This document shows, piece after piece, positions 32,853 to 43,016 of a stretch of DNA of 64,000 nucleotides. Below the pieces are notes generated by a model. It did no database searches. It had not been told where the DNA came from and saw only the letters and a program-made list of their open reading frames with translations. Position 1 is the stretch's first letter. Each line of letters opens with the position of its first letter. Location of the stretch: positions 1-64,000 of the forward strand of contig NZ_LCYG01000056.1 in NCBI RefSeq assembly GCF_001017175.1, written 5' to 3'. The DNA is from Microvirga vignae (GTDB lineage: Bacteria > Pseudomonadota > Alphaproteobacteria > Rhizobiales > Beijerinckiaceae). The translations under genes were made by a program, and so were the position numbers.

Positions 32853-33842
32853 ATGACGATTTCCCGCCGACATCTCTTGGCCCTAGCAGCAGGCGCCGCG
32901 CTACCACTTGCGGCCCCCACGGTGCTACGCGCTCAGAGCCGTGAGTTCCGCCTCGGCCTCATTACGCCCCCGAACCATCCCTGGAACAACGCTGCCCTGA
33001 AAGTCGGCGAGACTCTGAAGGCGGAAACCAACGGTCGCCTGTCGCTCACCGTTTTCCATGCCGGTCAGCTCGGTAACGAAGGCGCCATGATGCAGCAGCT
33101 CCAGTCGGGTGCCCTCGATATGGCCTTCATCCAAGCAGCCGAGCTTGGCTCGCGGGTCCCGGCGATCGCGGCGATCAATGCTCCTTACGTGGTGCGTTCC
33201 ACGGAGGCTGTGGCGAAGCTCGTCCGCCATCCGGTCGCGCTCGGACTGTTCGATTATCTTCCAAAGGAGACCGGCACGATCGGCCTTGGTTGGGGCATCA
33301 CGTCGATCCGCGCGGTTTTCTCGGCCAAGGACATCTCGTCCGTCGCCGACTTGAAAGGCATGAAGCTGCGTATCAATCCGACCCCCGCCTTCCGCGATTT
33401 CTACCAGATCCTGGGAGCCGCCCCCACACCGATCCCGACTCCGCAGGTGTTCGATGCAATGGCCAACGGCCAGGTCGACGGCCTTGAGGCAGATCTCGAC
33501 TTCTCCTGGAACCAGCGCTTTGATCGAGTGTCCAAGACCATCCTGCGGATGAATGCCGTTCACATGCCGATGATCGCGCTGGTCTCCGGCCGGGTCTGGA
33601 CCACCCTGCCAGCAGCCGACCGTGAGCTGATCTCCAAAGTAACCCGCGCGGCGCTTGATGCCGAGATCGATGAGATCGTGGCCAACCAGCCTGGCCTCTT
33701 GGAGAACTTCTCAAAGCAGCCCGTCAAGATCGTCGTCGCTGATGTGAAGGATGCGGACCCGGTGATCGCCGAATACGACAAGATCTGGCTCCCGAAGGCT
33801 CCCGTTCTCGCGGAGCTGCGCAAGGTTGGCGCCACGCTCTGA
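32853..33842 (+). CDS. TRAP transporter substrate-binding protein (DctP family)
   Basis: A 329-residue periplasmic protein with an RR-containing leader (ISRRHLLALAAGAALPLAAP, cleaved near LRAQS). DctP features: FHAGQLGNEGAMMQQLQSGA, the conserved Arg in GMKLRINPTPAFRD that clamps a substrate carboxylate, and PTPQVFDAMANGQVDGLEAD. A carboxylate ligand is therefore likely. Start 32853 (MTISRRHLL), with ACGGAG upstream, 26 bases after the large permease. Followed by a terminator. Confidence 0.9.
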   Translation: MTISRRHLLALAAGAALPLAAPTVLRAQSREFRLGLITPPNHPWNNAALKVGETLKAETNGRLSLTVFHAGQLGNEGAMMQQLQSGALDMAFIQAAELGSRVPAIAAINAPYVVRSTEAVAKLVRHPVALGLFDYLPKETGTIGLGWGITSIRAVFSAKDISSVADLKGMKLRINPTPAFRDFYQILGAAPTPIPTPQVFDAMANGQVDGLEADLDFSWNQRFDRVSKTILRMNAVHMPMIALVSGRVWTTLPAADRELISKVTRAALDAEIDEIVANQPGLLENFSKQPVKIVVADVKDADPVIAEYDKIWLPKAPVLAELRKVGATL

Positions 33843-33863
33843 GACATCATCTCTATCACTTGA

Positions 33864-33882
33864 GGCGGGCGAAATGCCCGCC
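33864..33882 (+). terminator. intrinsic terminator of the TRAP operon
   Basis: GGCGGGC, loop GAAAT, GCCCGCC, then AACCATTTTCC. Perfect seven-base stem 21 bases after the DctP stop, with a short T-run. Confidence 0.75.
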
Positions 33883-34004
33883 AACCATTTTCCAGCCTAA
33901 CGCTCAACGTGAGATGACGCAGATTTGAGCCTCCGATGCCAAGGGACAAGCCCGAGACGAGCATGCGACCACATATGACAATGTCAGCTCCGGCAAGCTG
34001 TTCG

Positions 34005-34069
34005 CCTCTGCCCAGGATCGCACGAGCGCTGTTCATCGACTTGAGTTCCACCATCGGGCAAGCCCGCTA
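34005..34069 (-). mobile_element. IS6-family transposase relic 4
   Basis: Minus strand encodes CPMVELKSMNSARAILG, the same block as relic 1 (CPMLRSRSMNSARTVLG). About 20 residues only. It lies between the TRAP operon and gntR. Confidence 0.5.
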
Positions 34070-34116
34070 TAAAGTTTTCCCATCCTGATCATCTATATCT
34101 GACGATCTTGAGAGCC

Positions 34117-34800
34117 ATGTCTTCCAGACCCGCCCACAAGTCCCTTCAGCATAGGACTATCGCCTCTGCCGTGGCGGAGGAGCTGCGGCGAAGAATCGTG
34201 GATGGTGACTTGAAGTCGGGCCTTCAACTGCGCCAAGACGCCTTGGCGGCGGAATTCGGTGTCAGCCGCATCCCCGTCCGCGAGGCCCTGATGCAACTGG
34301 AGGCCGAAGGATTGGTGAAGATCCTTCCACATCGTGGCGCAATCGTCTCGGAACTGTCGATGGAGGAAGTGCAGGAACTCTTCGAGCTCCGGATGCTACT
34401 TGAGCCGCGGCTACTCAAAGCCTCTGCCCGATATTTGACAGAAATGGACTATGACAGGCTTGATCGAATCCTTCAGGAATACGGCTCAGAGCTCCGTGCT
34501 AAACATGTCAGGCGCTGGGGTGAGCTGAATACCGAGTTCCACAACGTGCTGTACCAACATGCTGGACAGCCGCGCGCTCAGGCAATTGTTGCGAACCTTC
34601 TTCAGGAATGTGACAGGCATACACGGCTCCAGCTGTCGCTGACAGGTGGCATGGAGCGCGCTGAGATCGAGCACGCAGAACTCGTGCGCCTCTGCAAGAA
34701 TGGCAAGATCTCCGCAGCCTGCGCGCTCCTGAAGACGCATATCGAAGGCGTGGGCAAGTCGCTCCGACAATACTTCGAAGAACATAATAAAGCAGTTTAG
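34117..34800 (+). CDS. GntR-family regulator, FCD (FadR-like) subgroup
   Basis: A 227-residue regulator. The N-terminal winged helix (LRRRIVDGDLKSGLQLRQDA, then LAAEFGVSRIPVREALMQLE, and GLVKILPHRGAIVSEL) is standard GntR. The FCD effector domain starts near ELFELRMLLEPRLLKASARY and has metal-site candidates in LNTEFHNVLYQHAG and ALLKTHIEG. It probably controls the TRAP operon just upstream. Start 34117 (MSSRPAHKS) chosen over a TTG nine bases earlier. Confidence 0.9.
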   Translation: MSSRPAHKSLQHRTIASAVAEELRRRIVDGDLKSGLQLRQDALAAEFGVSRIPVREALMQLEAEGLVKILPHRGAIVSELSMEEVQELFELRMLLEPRLLKASARYLTEMDYDRLDRILQEYGSELRAKHVRRWGELNTEFHNVLYQHAGQPRAQAIVANLLQECDRHTRLQLSLTGGMERAEIEHAELVRLCKNGKISAACALLKTHIEGVGKSLRQYFEEHNKAV

Positions 34801-34834
34801 CCACAGCGGTCAGCTCTGCCTGGATCACAGCTTT

Positions 34835-34955
34835 GCCGGCCAGGAAGCCAGCCCGGCTGGCCTCGATTGCGCTGGCCAACAAGATGGCTCGGATCGCTTG
34901 GGCGCTTCTGGCCAGAGGAGATGTTTATCGTGGACCTGTGAGAACTGCCGCTTGA
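34835..34955 (+). mobile_element. IS110-family transposase C-terminal relic
   Basis: Plus strand reads ARKPARLASIALANKMARIA, then WALLARGDVYR and a stop at 34953-34955. The phrase ALANKxARIxWALLARG is the hallmark of the IS110 transposase C-terminus. The rest of the gene is missing. Confidence 0.75.
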
Positions 34956-35413
34956 GCGCCGCCATGAGTTGAGGTCTTCAGTTTGAGAAGGGTGACGGTG
35001 GCGTGATGCAAACCGGTCGAGCCGGGATCAGGACAACCCGGGGCATTGGCAGGGCTTCGAGCTCGCTAATGTGACTGGGACCTGATCCGCGGACTTCCAT
35101 CAGGGCCAGCAGGCCCATGAGCCGCACTGACAGGCCGTCGATATGGCTGCGCCCGGCCGCTTGCGCTCACGTTCAACAAAACCCCTGCCAAAAGGGAGCG
35201 TCCGCATATGACAACACCCGCAGGACCACGCCGGCAGCCTGATGGTCATGCCGCAATCATCAAAGCCTCGCGGATCTTGTTGTCCCTTCGTGAGCCGAGA
35301 TCATCAAGCCCACCTCTAGGAATCACATTCTTCCCGAACTAAGAACGCCTCCACTCGATGCAAGAGGTGCTCGGCTACGACACCTGCTCTTCGCAGCCCT
35401 CCCGAAAAACAAC
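34956..35413. other. decayed intergenic stretch, no gene
   Basis: About 460 bases without a supported gene. The first 250 bases are probably the former 3' flank of the IS110 element. The HPP promoter should lie near the right end. Confidence 0.4.
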
Positions 35414-36613
35414 GTGCTTCAGCCTGTGTCTTTGTTCAAACGCCTCATCCCTGATCTCACTCCTGTCAGTCGCATCGAGCAGCTTCGGGTCTGCGCCGGC
35501 GTCCTGATCGGCATTCTCCTCCTGGGCCTCATAGGGACGAGATCCCGCGATTTGATGGAAGGACTCCCTCTTCTGAGTGCTCCTTTGGGCGCGTCTGCAA
35601 TCCTCCTGTTTGCTCTACCAGGCAGCCCGCTGGCGCAGCCATGGTCGATCCTTGGCGGGAATATGATCTCAGCAGCCATCGGGGTAGCCTGTGCCCGATG
35701 GATTCCAGAAGAGCTGATAGCTGCTTCTATGGCCGGAACACTCTCAGTGGCCATGATGTTCGTCCTGCGGTGCCTTCACCCGCCTAGTGGTGCTCTGGCT
35801 CTCATGGCTGTTCTTGGCGGCCCGACCATCAAGGCGGCCGGATTTGGCTTTGTGGTCTGGCCTGTTGGGGCGGGCTCGCTGGCTATGCTCGTCGTTGCCC
35901 TGATCTTCAACAACCTGACCGGCAAGCGGTATCCCCACCTGTCTAAATCCGCTCCCGTAAACCGCCATAAGACCTCGGATCCTACACCAATGGAGCGGGT
36001 TGGGGTCAAAGCCACTGACCTCGATATTGTTCTCAACCAATACGACCAAGTGATCGACATGGATCGTGACAGCCTGGAAGATCTGTTTCGGCGGCTGGAG
36101 ATGCAGGCATACAACCGCCGCTTTGGAGGGATGACCTGCGCTGAGATCATGTCGCGGGACGTGGCAACGGTCACCCCAGAGACGAGCTTGCGTGACGCAT
36201 GGAAACTCTTTCGGCAGCATCACATCAAAGCCCTACCTGTCGTCTCTGGCGATCACAGAGCGATTGGGATCATCACCCAAACGGATCTTATCAAGCACAG
36301 TGACTGGGACTTGCGCACCGGATTCCAAATGAGTGTTCCTCAGATTGCCCGGCGGGTGATCCGGCTTGATCGCAAGGTCGGAGAAATCATGACATCGCCT
36401 GTTCAGACGGCCCGGCAGGACGCAGTTGTCGCAGAACTGGTTCCTCGCATGGCAGATGCAGGGCTGCATCAGGTCCCGATTGTTGATCGTGACAGCCTGC
36501 TTGTCGGGATCGTGACACAGTCCGATCTCGTTGCAGCCCTGTTCCGCGGGCGCGGGATGATACAAGCAGAGTCTCGGCCAAATGGGCGAATACCTTTATC
36601 AGCTGTGCGATGA
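35414..36613 (+). CDS. HPP-family membrane protein with two CBS domains
   Basis: A 399-residue protein. Residues about 20-175 form four helices of the HPP family, with the signature LRCLHPPSGALALMAVLGGP and the preceding LSAPLGASAILLFALPGSPL. Residues about 235-390 carry a CBS pair: MSRDVATVTPETSLRDAWKL, then PVVSGDHRAIGIITQTDLIK, and IMTSPVQTARQDAVVAELVP, then VPIVDRDSLLVGIVTQSDLV. HPP proteins include nitrite or ion carriers; the CBS pair suggests adenylate sensing. Start GTG 35414 lacks a strong ribosome binding site. Confidence 0.88.
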   Translation: MLQPVSLFKRLIPDLTPVSRIEQLRVCAGVLIGILLLGLIGTRSRDLMEGLPLLSAPLGASAILLFALPGSPLAQPWSILGGNMISAAIGVACARWIPEELIAASMAGTLSVAMMFVLRCLHPPSGALALMAVLGGPTIKAAGFGFVVWPVGAGSLAMLVVALIFNNLTGKRYPHLSKSAPVNRHKTSDPTPMERVGVKATDLDIVLNQYDQVIDMDRDSLEDLFRRLEMQAYNRRFGGMTCAEIMSRDVATVTPETSLRDAWKLFRQHHIKALPVVSGDHRAIGIITQTDLIKHSDWDLRTGFQMSVPQIARRVIRLDRKVGEIMTSPVQTARQDAVVAELVPRMADAGLHQVPIVDRDSLLVGIVTQSDLVAALFRGRGMIQAESRPNGRIPLSAVR

Positions 36614-36894
36614 AGCCTCGTCCAAGAACGCAGCAGAGCGGACTTCTACCGATGGTTCTGTCGCAAATTCGAAGTAGAGGCATTTCTCGCGCCATTTCGC
36701 CACTGTGGCAGGGGCATTAACCCATTGATTCTGCAGGAGCCGGTCGGTGCGGATCGGCTAGTATTGGCACGTCAGAACGAGTTTGCGACAGAACCCATCA
36801 ATCTCACCGGAACTTATGCGTGGGGCGAAAAGCCCACGCTCATCGACAGCTTCCGCCCCTTGCGACAGATCAAGGCATCGCCTGAAATCCATCC

Positions 36895-36955
36895 GCATCC
36901 GGCAAGTGCCTGTCTTGATAATCGCATTGAGCAGGATCATCGGGCCATCAAGGTC
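36895..36955 (+). mobile_element. IS6-family transposase relic 5
   Basis: Plus strand encodes CLDNRIEQDHRAIK, matching L-N-N-x-I-E-Q-D-H-R-A-x-K of IS6 transposases. The surrounding frame from 36725 has no other clear similarity. It ends just before the convergent DHDPS-family gene. Confidence 0.6.
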
Positions 36956-36970
36956 CATGGCGTTCATGTC

Positions 36971-37954
36971 TTAACCCTGAAATATTTCGGGGATACTTGC
37001 ACGCGCAACTGATCTCAAATGGTCGGCCTCTGCCTCTGCGATCCAGCGATAGGGGCGGCGCAAGCGGGTCCCGACCGGGGCCCAATTGCCGATGGCGGCC
37101 AGCAGCTTATCGAGCGCAGCATTGGAGTAACCGCTGTCGGTCCGATATGGCAGTATGTATGTGTCCAGAAACACCCGGATCCTGCGTTCGAGTTCGAGAG
37201 CAGCGGGAAGATTGGACGACATCCAATCGGTCCAGAGTTGAGCGCCACGAGGGCTGAGACAGGCGATATTGGAGAAGGCGCCTGCCGCGACTCCTTCTCT
37301 GACACCTGTCGCAAGATCGTGGCCAGGCACAAAAACAGCCCAATCGGTGAGATGCTGTCGCGCCGCGGAGTACCAAGCAGCATCACCATCGGCAAGTTTG
37401 ACGCCACGCACAGCAGAACCTGCCCGTCGAAGCACTGCTCCGAGATCCGCCGGAGCGAACACTCGTTTGGCGTGAGGCGGATTATACAATACGAGTGGCG
37501 CTCCCGATGCGGCATCGGCCGCCATTGAGAGGAAATCTACGGCCTCGGAATCAGTAACCGGCACCCAGTCTGGCAGGATCACCTGGATGGCGTCAGGAGT
37601 AAGCCGTGCGGCTCGACGGATCCGGTTGCATGAGACCAGCGGGTCCGGGTGGCAGGCGCCGATGACAAAGGGGACTCCGGCGGCGGTACAGCGATCCGCA
37701 AGAAGCTCTTGAATCCTGTCATACTCAGCTTCCGTTTGATTGTGGAACTCACCGGCCGTTCCATTCGAATAAACACCGTCGACTCTAGCGTTGATTAACG
37801 CGTCGATTTCGACGTCGAGCCGGTCGAAGTCGATCGAATCGTCATCGGCGATTGGAAGAAGGAGCGTCGCCCAATTGCCGCGTAAACGCGACATCGTGCC
37901 ATTTCTCGCAGACTGCCGCATCAATGCGTCTGTTTGGTGATCCGTCGGCTGCAT
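36971..37954 (-). CDS. DHDPS/NAL-family aldolase, solitary copy
   Basis: A 327-residue class I aldolase of the dihydrodipicolinate synthase/N-acetylneuraminate lyase superfamily. Landmarks: VYSNGTAGEFHNQTEAEYDR (the G-T-T-G-E loop), catalytic Tyr in PLVLYNPPHAKRVF and Schiff-base Lys in VRGVKLADGDAAWY. The Lys context (G-V-K-L-A) differs from DapA and NanA, so a sugar-acid aldolase or dehydratase role is possible. GGAGGG lies eight bases before the ATG at 37954. Not in an obvious operon. Confidence 0.85.
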   Translation of the reverse strand: MQPTDHQTDALMRQSARNGTMSRLRGNWATLLLPIADDDSIDFDRLDVEIDALINARVDGVYSNGTAGEFHNQTEAEYDRIQELLADRCTAAGVPFVIGACHPDPLVSCNRIRRAARLTPDAIQVILPDWVPVTDSEAVDFLSMAADAASGAPLVLYNPPHAKRVFAPADLGAVLRRAGSAVRGVKLADGDAAWYSAARQHLTDWAVFVPGHDLATGVREGVAAGAFSNIACLSPRGAQLWTDWMSSNLPAALELERRIRVFLDTYILPYRTDSGYSNAALDKLLAAIGNWAPVGTRLRRPYRWIAEAEADHLRSVARASIPEIFQG

Positions 37955-38168
37955 ACCTCAAACCCTCCGAGTGTCGGATAGTGAAGTCGCACGATGCAAC
38001 GCACCGCAGAAGATATGAGTGTTCATCTATCCCCTGTGAGCCGAAGCTGGATTCATGTGGACGTCGATTCTCTTGGTTTATTCTACGTTCATAATCCGCA
38101 CAAAGTACGGGAGAGCCACGCAAGGGAGAGATCAGGCCGTTCATTGGACAAACCTTCGCTCACCAACT

Positions 38169-39137
38169 TCACCCGCTAACCTCATGCCGGATACAAGCCT
38201 TGAAATGTCCCGGCGAAACTTCTTCGAGGGGTGGCACCACCGCTGCGCACCGATCGACTGCGTAAGGGCAGCGCGTGCGGAAAACACAACCCGAGGGCGG
38301 GTTTGCCGGGCTTGGGATATCGCCTTTCAGGATCTGCCGGGTGCGGGATTTGGCAGGATCCGGGTCTGGAATCGCAGAGAGCAGCGCGCGCGTATAAGGG
38401 TGCCGTGGATCGGCATAAAGCGCTTCGCTCGGTGCGACCTCCATGATGCGTCCGAGATAGAGCACGATGACCGTGTCGCAGATATATTCGACAACCGCCA
38501 AGTCATGCGAAATGAACAGCATGGTCAGTCCGAGACGCATTTGCAGGCTGCGCAGCAGATTGATGATCTGGGCCTGAATCGAGACATCGAGTGCCGAGAC
38601 AGGCTCGTCGGCCACGATCAATTGCGGCTCAAGTGCCAAGGCACGCGCAATGCCAACGCGCTGACGCTGGCCGCCGGAAAACTCATGAGCATATCGATCG
38701 AAAGCGTCGGCCGGCAGGTCCACCGCTTCGAGTGCCGCCTTGGCCCGATGCTCTCTTTCCTCGCGCGTTCCGATGCGTTGAATATGAAGACCTTCGGTCA
38801 GGATCTGGCCGATCGTCATTCGTGGCGACAGACTCGCGAAGGGGTCCTGAAAGATATACTGCATGTGCTTGCGCTGCCGGCGCATCTCGGCGACTGACAG
38901 CTTGGTGAGATCGATGCCGTTGAAACGAACCTCACCTGTCGTCGGCTCGATAAGGCGCAGCACGGAGCGCCCGACGGTGGTCTTGCCGCTGCCTGATTCT
39001 CCGACGAGGCCGACGACCTCGCCGCGTGCGACATCAAAGGAAACATTCTCGAGCGCACGCACAACAGGACCACGGGAAAAGCTCGTCGGCGTGAAATGCT
39101 TGGTCAGCCCTCTGACGGAGAGCAGCGGCTCCACCAT
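38169..39137 (-). CDS. peptide/opine-type ABC transporter ATP-binding protein (OppF-like)
   Basis: A 322-residue ATPase. Walker A GESGSGKTTVGRSVL, signature FSGGQRQRVGIARALALEP, Walker B LIVADEPVSALD, and the C-terminal oligopeptide-ABC extension with CRTRCPYAVDRCA-type cysteines (possible Fe-S site in this family). It starts two bases after the oppD-like stop with AGGAGG upstream. Last gene of the gntR-opp-aldolase operon. Its LSVRGLTKHFTPTSF start is typical of OppF/DppF. Confidence 0.92.
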   Translation of the reverse strand: MVEPLLSVRGLTKHFTPTSFSRGPVVRALENVSFDVARGEVVGLVGESGSGKTTVGRSVLRLIEPTTGEVRFNGIDLTKLSVAEMRRQRKHMQYIFQDPFASLSPRMTIGQILTEGLHIQRIGTREEREHRAKAALEAVDLPADAFDRYAHEFSGGQRQRVGIARALALEPQLIVADEPVSALDVSIQAQIINLLRSLQMRLGLTMLFISHDLAVVEYICDTVIVLYLGRIMEVAPSEALYADPRHPYTRALLSAIPDPDPAKSRTRQILKGDIPSPANPPSGCVFRTRCPYAVDRCAAVVPPLEEVSPGHFKACIRHEVSG

Positions 39138-39139
39138 GC

Positions 39140-40150
39140 CTAGACCTCCTGCCATCTGATGCATCGGCTCTTTCGGCCATTGCCGGTTTCATACAAGGGC
39201 GGCACGCCGGCCCGGCACGCGTCGATTGCCAAGGGGCAGCGCGGAGCAAAGGAGCAGCCTGTGGGAAGATGCACGAGGCTCGGTACGGAGCCCGCGATGG
39301 TCGGCAGCGGAATTCCCCGGCGCCTCAACTCTGTTGCCTCTCCCAGCCTCGGAACGGAGCGCATCAATCCGACCGTGTAGGGATGGCGTGGGTGGGTGAA
39401 GACGTCGGCAACGGTGCCGGTCTCGACGATGCGGCCCGCATACATGACGGCCACCCGGTCGGCGATCTCGGCTACGACCCCAAGGTTGTGGGTGACGAAT
39501 AGAATGCCCATGCCTCGCTCGTCCTGAAGCTTCTGCAGGAGATCGAGAATCTGGGCCTGAATCGTCACATCGAGCGCTGTCGTCGGCTCGTCCGCGATGA
39601 GCAGCACCGGATCGCAGGAGAGCGCCATGGCAATGGTGGCGCGCTGGCGCATCCCGCCCGAAAGCTCATGAGGATATTGCCCTGCGCGGCGCTCGGGATC
39701 GGGAATGCCGACATCCTCCAGAAGCTTGATCGCTGCGGCAGCCGCTTTTCTGTGACTGCATCCCAGATGAATCCGCATGGGCTCCGCAATCTGTTCTCCG
39801 ATGGTGTAAACCGGGTTGAGACTCGTCATGGGCTCCTGGAAAACCATGGCAATATCGTTGCCCCGGATGCGCCGCAGGCCTTCATCGTCGAGACGGGTGA
39901 GATCCTGTACCTGACCTGACTTGCCGCGAAACAGAATGCTGCCTTCCGTCACCTGCCCCACCTTCCTCGGCAGAAGGCCCATGATCGAGAGGCTGGTCAC
40001 GGACTTGCCCGATCCGGATTCTCCCACCAGCGCCAAGGTTTCACCCGGCGCAATGGTCAGATCCAGGTCCTGCACGGCCGCCACCTGGCGGCCGCCGATA
40101 CGGAAAACCGTTCTGAGACTGGAGATGTCGAGGACCGGGGCGGTGTGCAT
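39140..40150 (-). CDS. peptide/opine-type ABC transporter ATP-binding protein (OppD-like)
   Basis: A 336-residue ATPase. Walker [20 protein letters not shown]-loop [20 protein letters not shown], signature [19 protein letters not shown], Walker [13 protein letters not shown] and the C-terminal [14 protein letters not shown]. Pairs with the OppF-like protein as a heterodimer. Starts four bases after the aldolase stop. Confidence 0.92.
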   Translation of the reverse strand: MHTAPVLDISSLRTVFRIGGRQVAAVQDLDLTIAPGETLALVGESGSGKSVTSLSIMGLLPRKVGQVTEGSILFRGKSGQVQDLTRLDDEGLRRIRGNDIAMVFQEPMTSLNPVYTIGEQIAEPMRIHLGCSHRKAAAAAIKLLEDVGIPDPERRAGQYPHELSGGMRQRATIAMALSCDPVLLIADEPTTALDVTIQAQILDLLQKLQDERGMGILFVTHNLGVVAEIADRVAVMYAGRIVETGTVADVFTHPRHPYTVGLMRSVPRLGEATELRRRGIPLPTIAGSVPSLVHLPTGCSFAPRCPLAIDACRAGVPPLYETGNGRKSRCIRWQEV

Positions 40151-40154
40151 GGCG

Positions 40155-41072
40155 TCAGTTCAAAAGTCCAACGGCGCGGATGATTTCTTCAATTCTCACG
40201 GTCTCCTCGGCATTGAGCGCACGCTGCGGTCGGGCCATCGTGTTGGTCGCGATGACACCGAGGCGGCGCATCGCGGTCTTGAAGGCGCCTACCCCTGCCG
40301 AACCGGCACTGGTGCGGGGCAGGGAAACCCAGACCATTTCGAACAGCCGACAGAGACGTTCCTGCTCCCGGCGCGCTGCGCTCCAGTCACCTGCCTGAGC
40401 ATGATTCCACAGGCGCACATAGCCATGGGGGTCCACATTGGCCAGCCCCGGAACGACACCATGCGCACCCATCTGAAGGGCGCTATCGACGACGATTTCG
40501 GAACCGGTCATGAGAAAGACGTCGGGCTTGTCGGCAAGGTCGAGCAGGCAATAGCGGAAGTTGCCGTCATCACCGCTCGAGTCCTTAAGCCCGGCGATGG
40601 TGCCTTCCCGAGCCAGCGCAACCGTTGTCTTCCGCTCGAGTTTAGCATGAACGCAGACGGGAATATCATAGGCAATCACCGGGATGTCGAGCGCCTCGCG
40701 TACGTAACGGAAATGATCCATGATCTCCGGCTGGCTGGTTCGGGTATAGAAGGGAGCGGTTACGACAACCGCATCGACGCCGATCGACTGCGCCGCTTTT
40801 GCATGCCCGATGACCCGGTCGGTCGTAGGGTCGATGACGCCGGCCAGGATCGGCAGGCGTCCATTCACAACCTTGACCGTGTGCTCGAGAATATTGCGCC
40901 GCGTGACTTCGTCGTGGAAGATCACTTCGCTCGTCGAACCGAGTACGAAGAGGCCATGCACGCCGCCTGCGATCAGGTGCTCGAGGACCTGGGTATAGGA
41001 TTGATAATCGACCTCGAAACTCTCGGTGAGAGGAGTCACGACGGGCGGAACGACACCATGGAGGTTGGTCAT
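40155..41072 (-). CDS. DHDPS/NAL-family aldolase, probable N-acetylneuraminate lyase
   Basis: A 305-residue class I aldolase. Landmarks: [20 protein letters not shown] (G-S-T-G-E-like loop with Ser replacing Gly), catalytic Tyr in [15 protein letters not shown] and Schiff-base Lys in [20 protein letters not shown]. It sits inside the Opp-type transporter operon opposite a NanE-NanK fusion, so cleavage of sialic acid to N-acetylmannosamine and pyruvate is the best reading. Active-site residues alone do not exclude another 2-keto sugar acid. Confidence 0.8.
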   Translation of the reverse strand: MTNLHGVVPPVVTPLTESFEVDYQSYTQVLEHLIAGGVHGLFVLGSTSEVIFHDEVTRRNILEHTVKVVNGRLPILAGVIDPTTDRVIGHAKAAQSIGVDAVVVTAPFYTRTSQPEIMDHFRYVREALDIPVIAYDIPVCVHAKLERKTTVALAREGTIAGLKDSSGDDGNFRYCLLDLADKPDVFLMTGSEIVVDSALQMGAHGVVPGLANVDPHGYVRLWNHAQAGDWSAARREQERLCRLFEMVWVSLPRTSAGSAGVGAFKTAMRRLGVIATNTMARPQRALNAEETVRIEEIIRAVGLLN

Positions 41073-41090
41073 AGCGAGCCTTCTGTTGAG

Positions 41091-41978
41091 TTATTGAAGA
41101 TCGGAGCGAGGGTCGAATGCGTCACGCAAGCCATCGCCGACGAAATTGATTGCAAGCACGGTGATCACGAGAGCCGCACCCGGGAACATCCACTGCCAGG
41201 CATATTGCTCGATCACGATCGTTGATCGCGCCGCGTTGAGCATGTTGCCCCAGCTTGCTTCCGGCGGAGGGATGCCGAGCCCGAGGAAGGACAGGCCCGC
41301 CTCCAGCAGAATGGCGTTGGCGACCTGAAGAGTTGCGTAGACCACCAGAATATCGATGCAGTTCGGCAGGCCATGGCGGAAGAGCAGATGGGCCATGCCC
41401 GCTCCCATGCCGCGGGCGGCGATCACGAAGTCCCGCTCGCGCAGTTCAAGCAGGCGAGCACGCACCATGCGCGACAGAACGGGCCACGACAGGAGCGAAA
41501 TGACGAGGATCGTCGGCAGAATGCCCGTGCCCGCGATCGAGGCGAGAACAAGCAGGAAGATCACTGGCGGCAGTGTCATGGCAAGATCGACAAGGCGCAT
41601 GACGGTGCCGTCGACAATACGGCCGCCAAAGGATGACACGGCACCGACGAGAAAGCCTATGGCCATCGAAATCGCGACCGAGATGACCGCCACAAGAAGC
41701 GAAATGCGTCCGCCCTGCATCAGCCGCGCGAGGATGTCGCGCCCGACGCCGTCCGTGCCGAACCAGTGGCTTGCGCCAGGTCCCTTATTGAGGGCCCGCA
41801 AGTCAATTTGATTGGGGGAATAAGTCCACCAGAGCGGGTAGGTTAGGACCGCCAGAAGGATGATGAGAAGGATAACGAGCCCCGTCACGGCCACGTGGTT
41901 CATGACGAACCGGCTCAGAGCTCGCAGGATCGGCCCTTTGTGGGAGGCCGCGGATGCAGTGGTGGCGGAAGCACTCAT
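41091..41978 (-). CDS. ABC transporter permease (OppC/DppC-like)
   Basis: A 295-residue inner-membrane permease with an N-terminal helix ([20 protein letters not shown]) and five helices of the binding-protein-dependent transport domain. The EAA loop is visible as [41 protein letters not shown] segment is typical of DppC. Begins two bases after the oppB-like gene. Confidence 0.9.
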   Translation of the reverse strand: MSASATTASAASHKGPILRALSRFVMNHVAVTGLVILLIILLAVLTYPLWWTYSPNQIDLRALNKGPGASHWFGTDGVGRDILARLMQGGRISLLVAVISVAISMAIGFLVGAVSSFGGRIVDGTVMRLVDLAMTLPPVIFLLVLASIAGTGILPTILVISLLSWPVLSRMVRARLLELRERDFVIAARGMGAGMAHLLFRHGLPNCIDILVVYATLQVANAILLEAGLSFLGLGIPPPEASWGNMLNAARSTIVIEQYAWQWMFPGAALVITVLAINFVGDGLRDAFDPRSDLQ

Positions 41979-41980
41979 CG

Positions 41981-42946
41981 TCAGGCCACCTGGATGCGTG
42001 GATCGATTGCTGCATAAGCGATGTCGGTCAGGAGATTGACCACGATGACGCAGGCTCCGATGATCAAGGTCGCCCCCATGATAACCGGGTAGTCACGGGT
42101 ATCGACGGCATTGATCAGGAGCAGGCCCATGCCGGGCCAGTTGAAGACGCTTTCGATGAAGATGGCGCCGCCCACCGCAATGCCGATGGTCGACCCGATG
42201 AGAGTCACGACCGGGAGAAGGGCATTGCGCACGGCGTGCTTCATGATGACCCAGAACTCCTTGACGCCCTTGGCGCGCGCGGTGCGCACGTAGTCCTGGT
42301 TCAGAACCTCGAGCAGCGACGCGCGCATGTACCGCATGATCAGCGCCGCGTGGCCGATCGACAGAAGGCAGGCGGGCAGGACGAGATGGGCAAGGAGATC
42401 GCCGATGGAAAATGGAGCACCGGGGGTCAGCATGCCCCCGGAAGGTGACCAGCGGAGAACCACGGAGAACAGGTAAAGCCCAAGGATAGCGGTCAGAAAG
42501 GCTGGGCTCGAAATGCCGAAAAAGGCAGCGATGGAAAATCCGATATCGGTCGCGGAATTCCGCTGCACTGCGGTGACTATGCCAGCCGCGATGCCGACCA
42601 CGATTGCAATCGCAAGCCCGGCCACCATCAGCAAGACGGTCGGTCCGATGCGCTCGAGCACGAGAGGCAGGACTTTCACGCCGTTGCGCTGGATCGAGAA
42701 GCCGAGATCGCCGCTGGCGGCGGCCCGAAGCCACGCCAGATACTGGATCGGGAGGGGCTGGTCGAGGCCCAGACGCGCACGCAGCGCGTCCATCTCGGCC
42801 TGGGACATGGCAACGTTGGGATTGATATAGGCGCTAATCGGGTCGCCGGGGGCCAGACGTAGCAGTATGAAGACGAGCATGCTCAAGGCGACGAGCATCA
42901 GCAGGCCGGTGGCAAGGCGTCGAGTGATGTATGTCAGCATGGGCAT
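41981..42946 (-). CDS. ABC transporter permease (OppB/DppB-like)
   Basis: A 321-residue permease with six helices. [20 protein letters not shown] is the usual first helix, [14 protein letters not shown] the periplasmic motif of DppB, and [20 protein letters not shown] the EAA loop. The start is ambiguous: GTG 42952, ATG 42946 and ATG 42940 are all in frame; I chose 42946 by its distance from AAGTGAG. Follows the binding-protein gene by 70 bases. Confidence 0.9.
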   Translation of the reverse strand: MPMLTYITRRLATGLLMLVALSMLVFILLRLAPGDPISAYINPNVAMSQAEMDALRARLGLDQPLPIQYLAWLRAAASGDLGFSIQRNGVKVLPLVLERIGPTVLLMVAGLAIAIVVGIAAGIVTAVQRNSATDIGFSIAAFFGISSPAFLTAILGLYLFSVVLRWSPSGGMLTPGAPFSIGDLLAHLVLPACLLSIGHAALIMRYMRASLLEVLNQDYVRTARAKGVKEFWVIMKHAVRNALLPVVTLIGSTIGIAVGGAIFIESVFNWPGMGLLLINAVDTRDYPVIMGATLIIGACVIVVNLLTDIAYAAIDPRIQVA

Positions 42947-43016
42947 GCTCACTTGAATAAGAAGGCAGCCGAAGCTGGCCGGGCCACCTTCTCAAGGATG
43001 TGTCAGCAGGGTCCGC

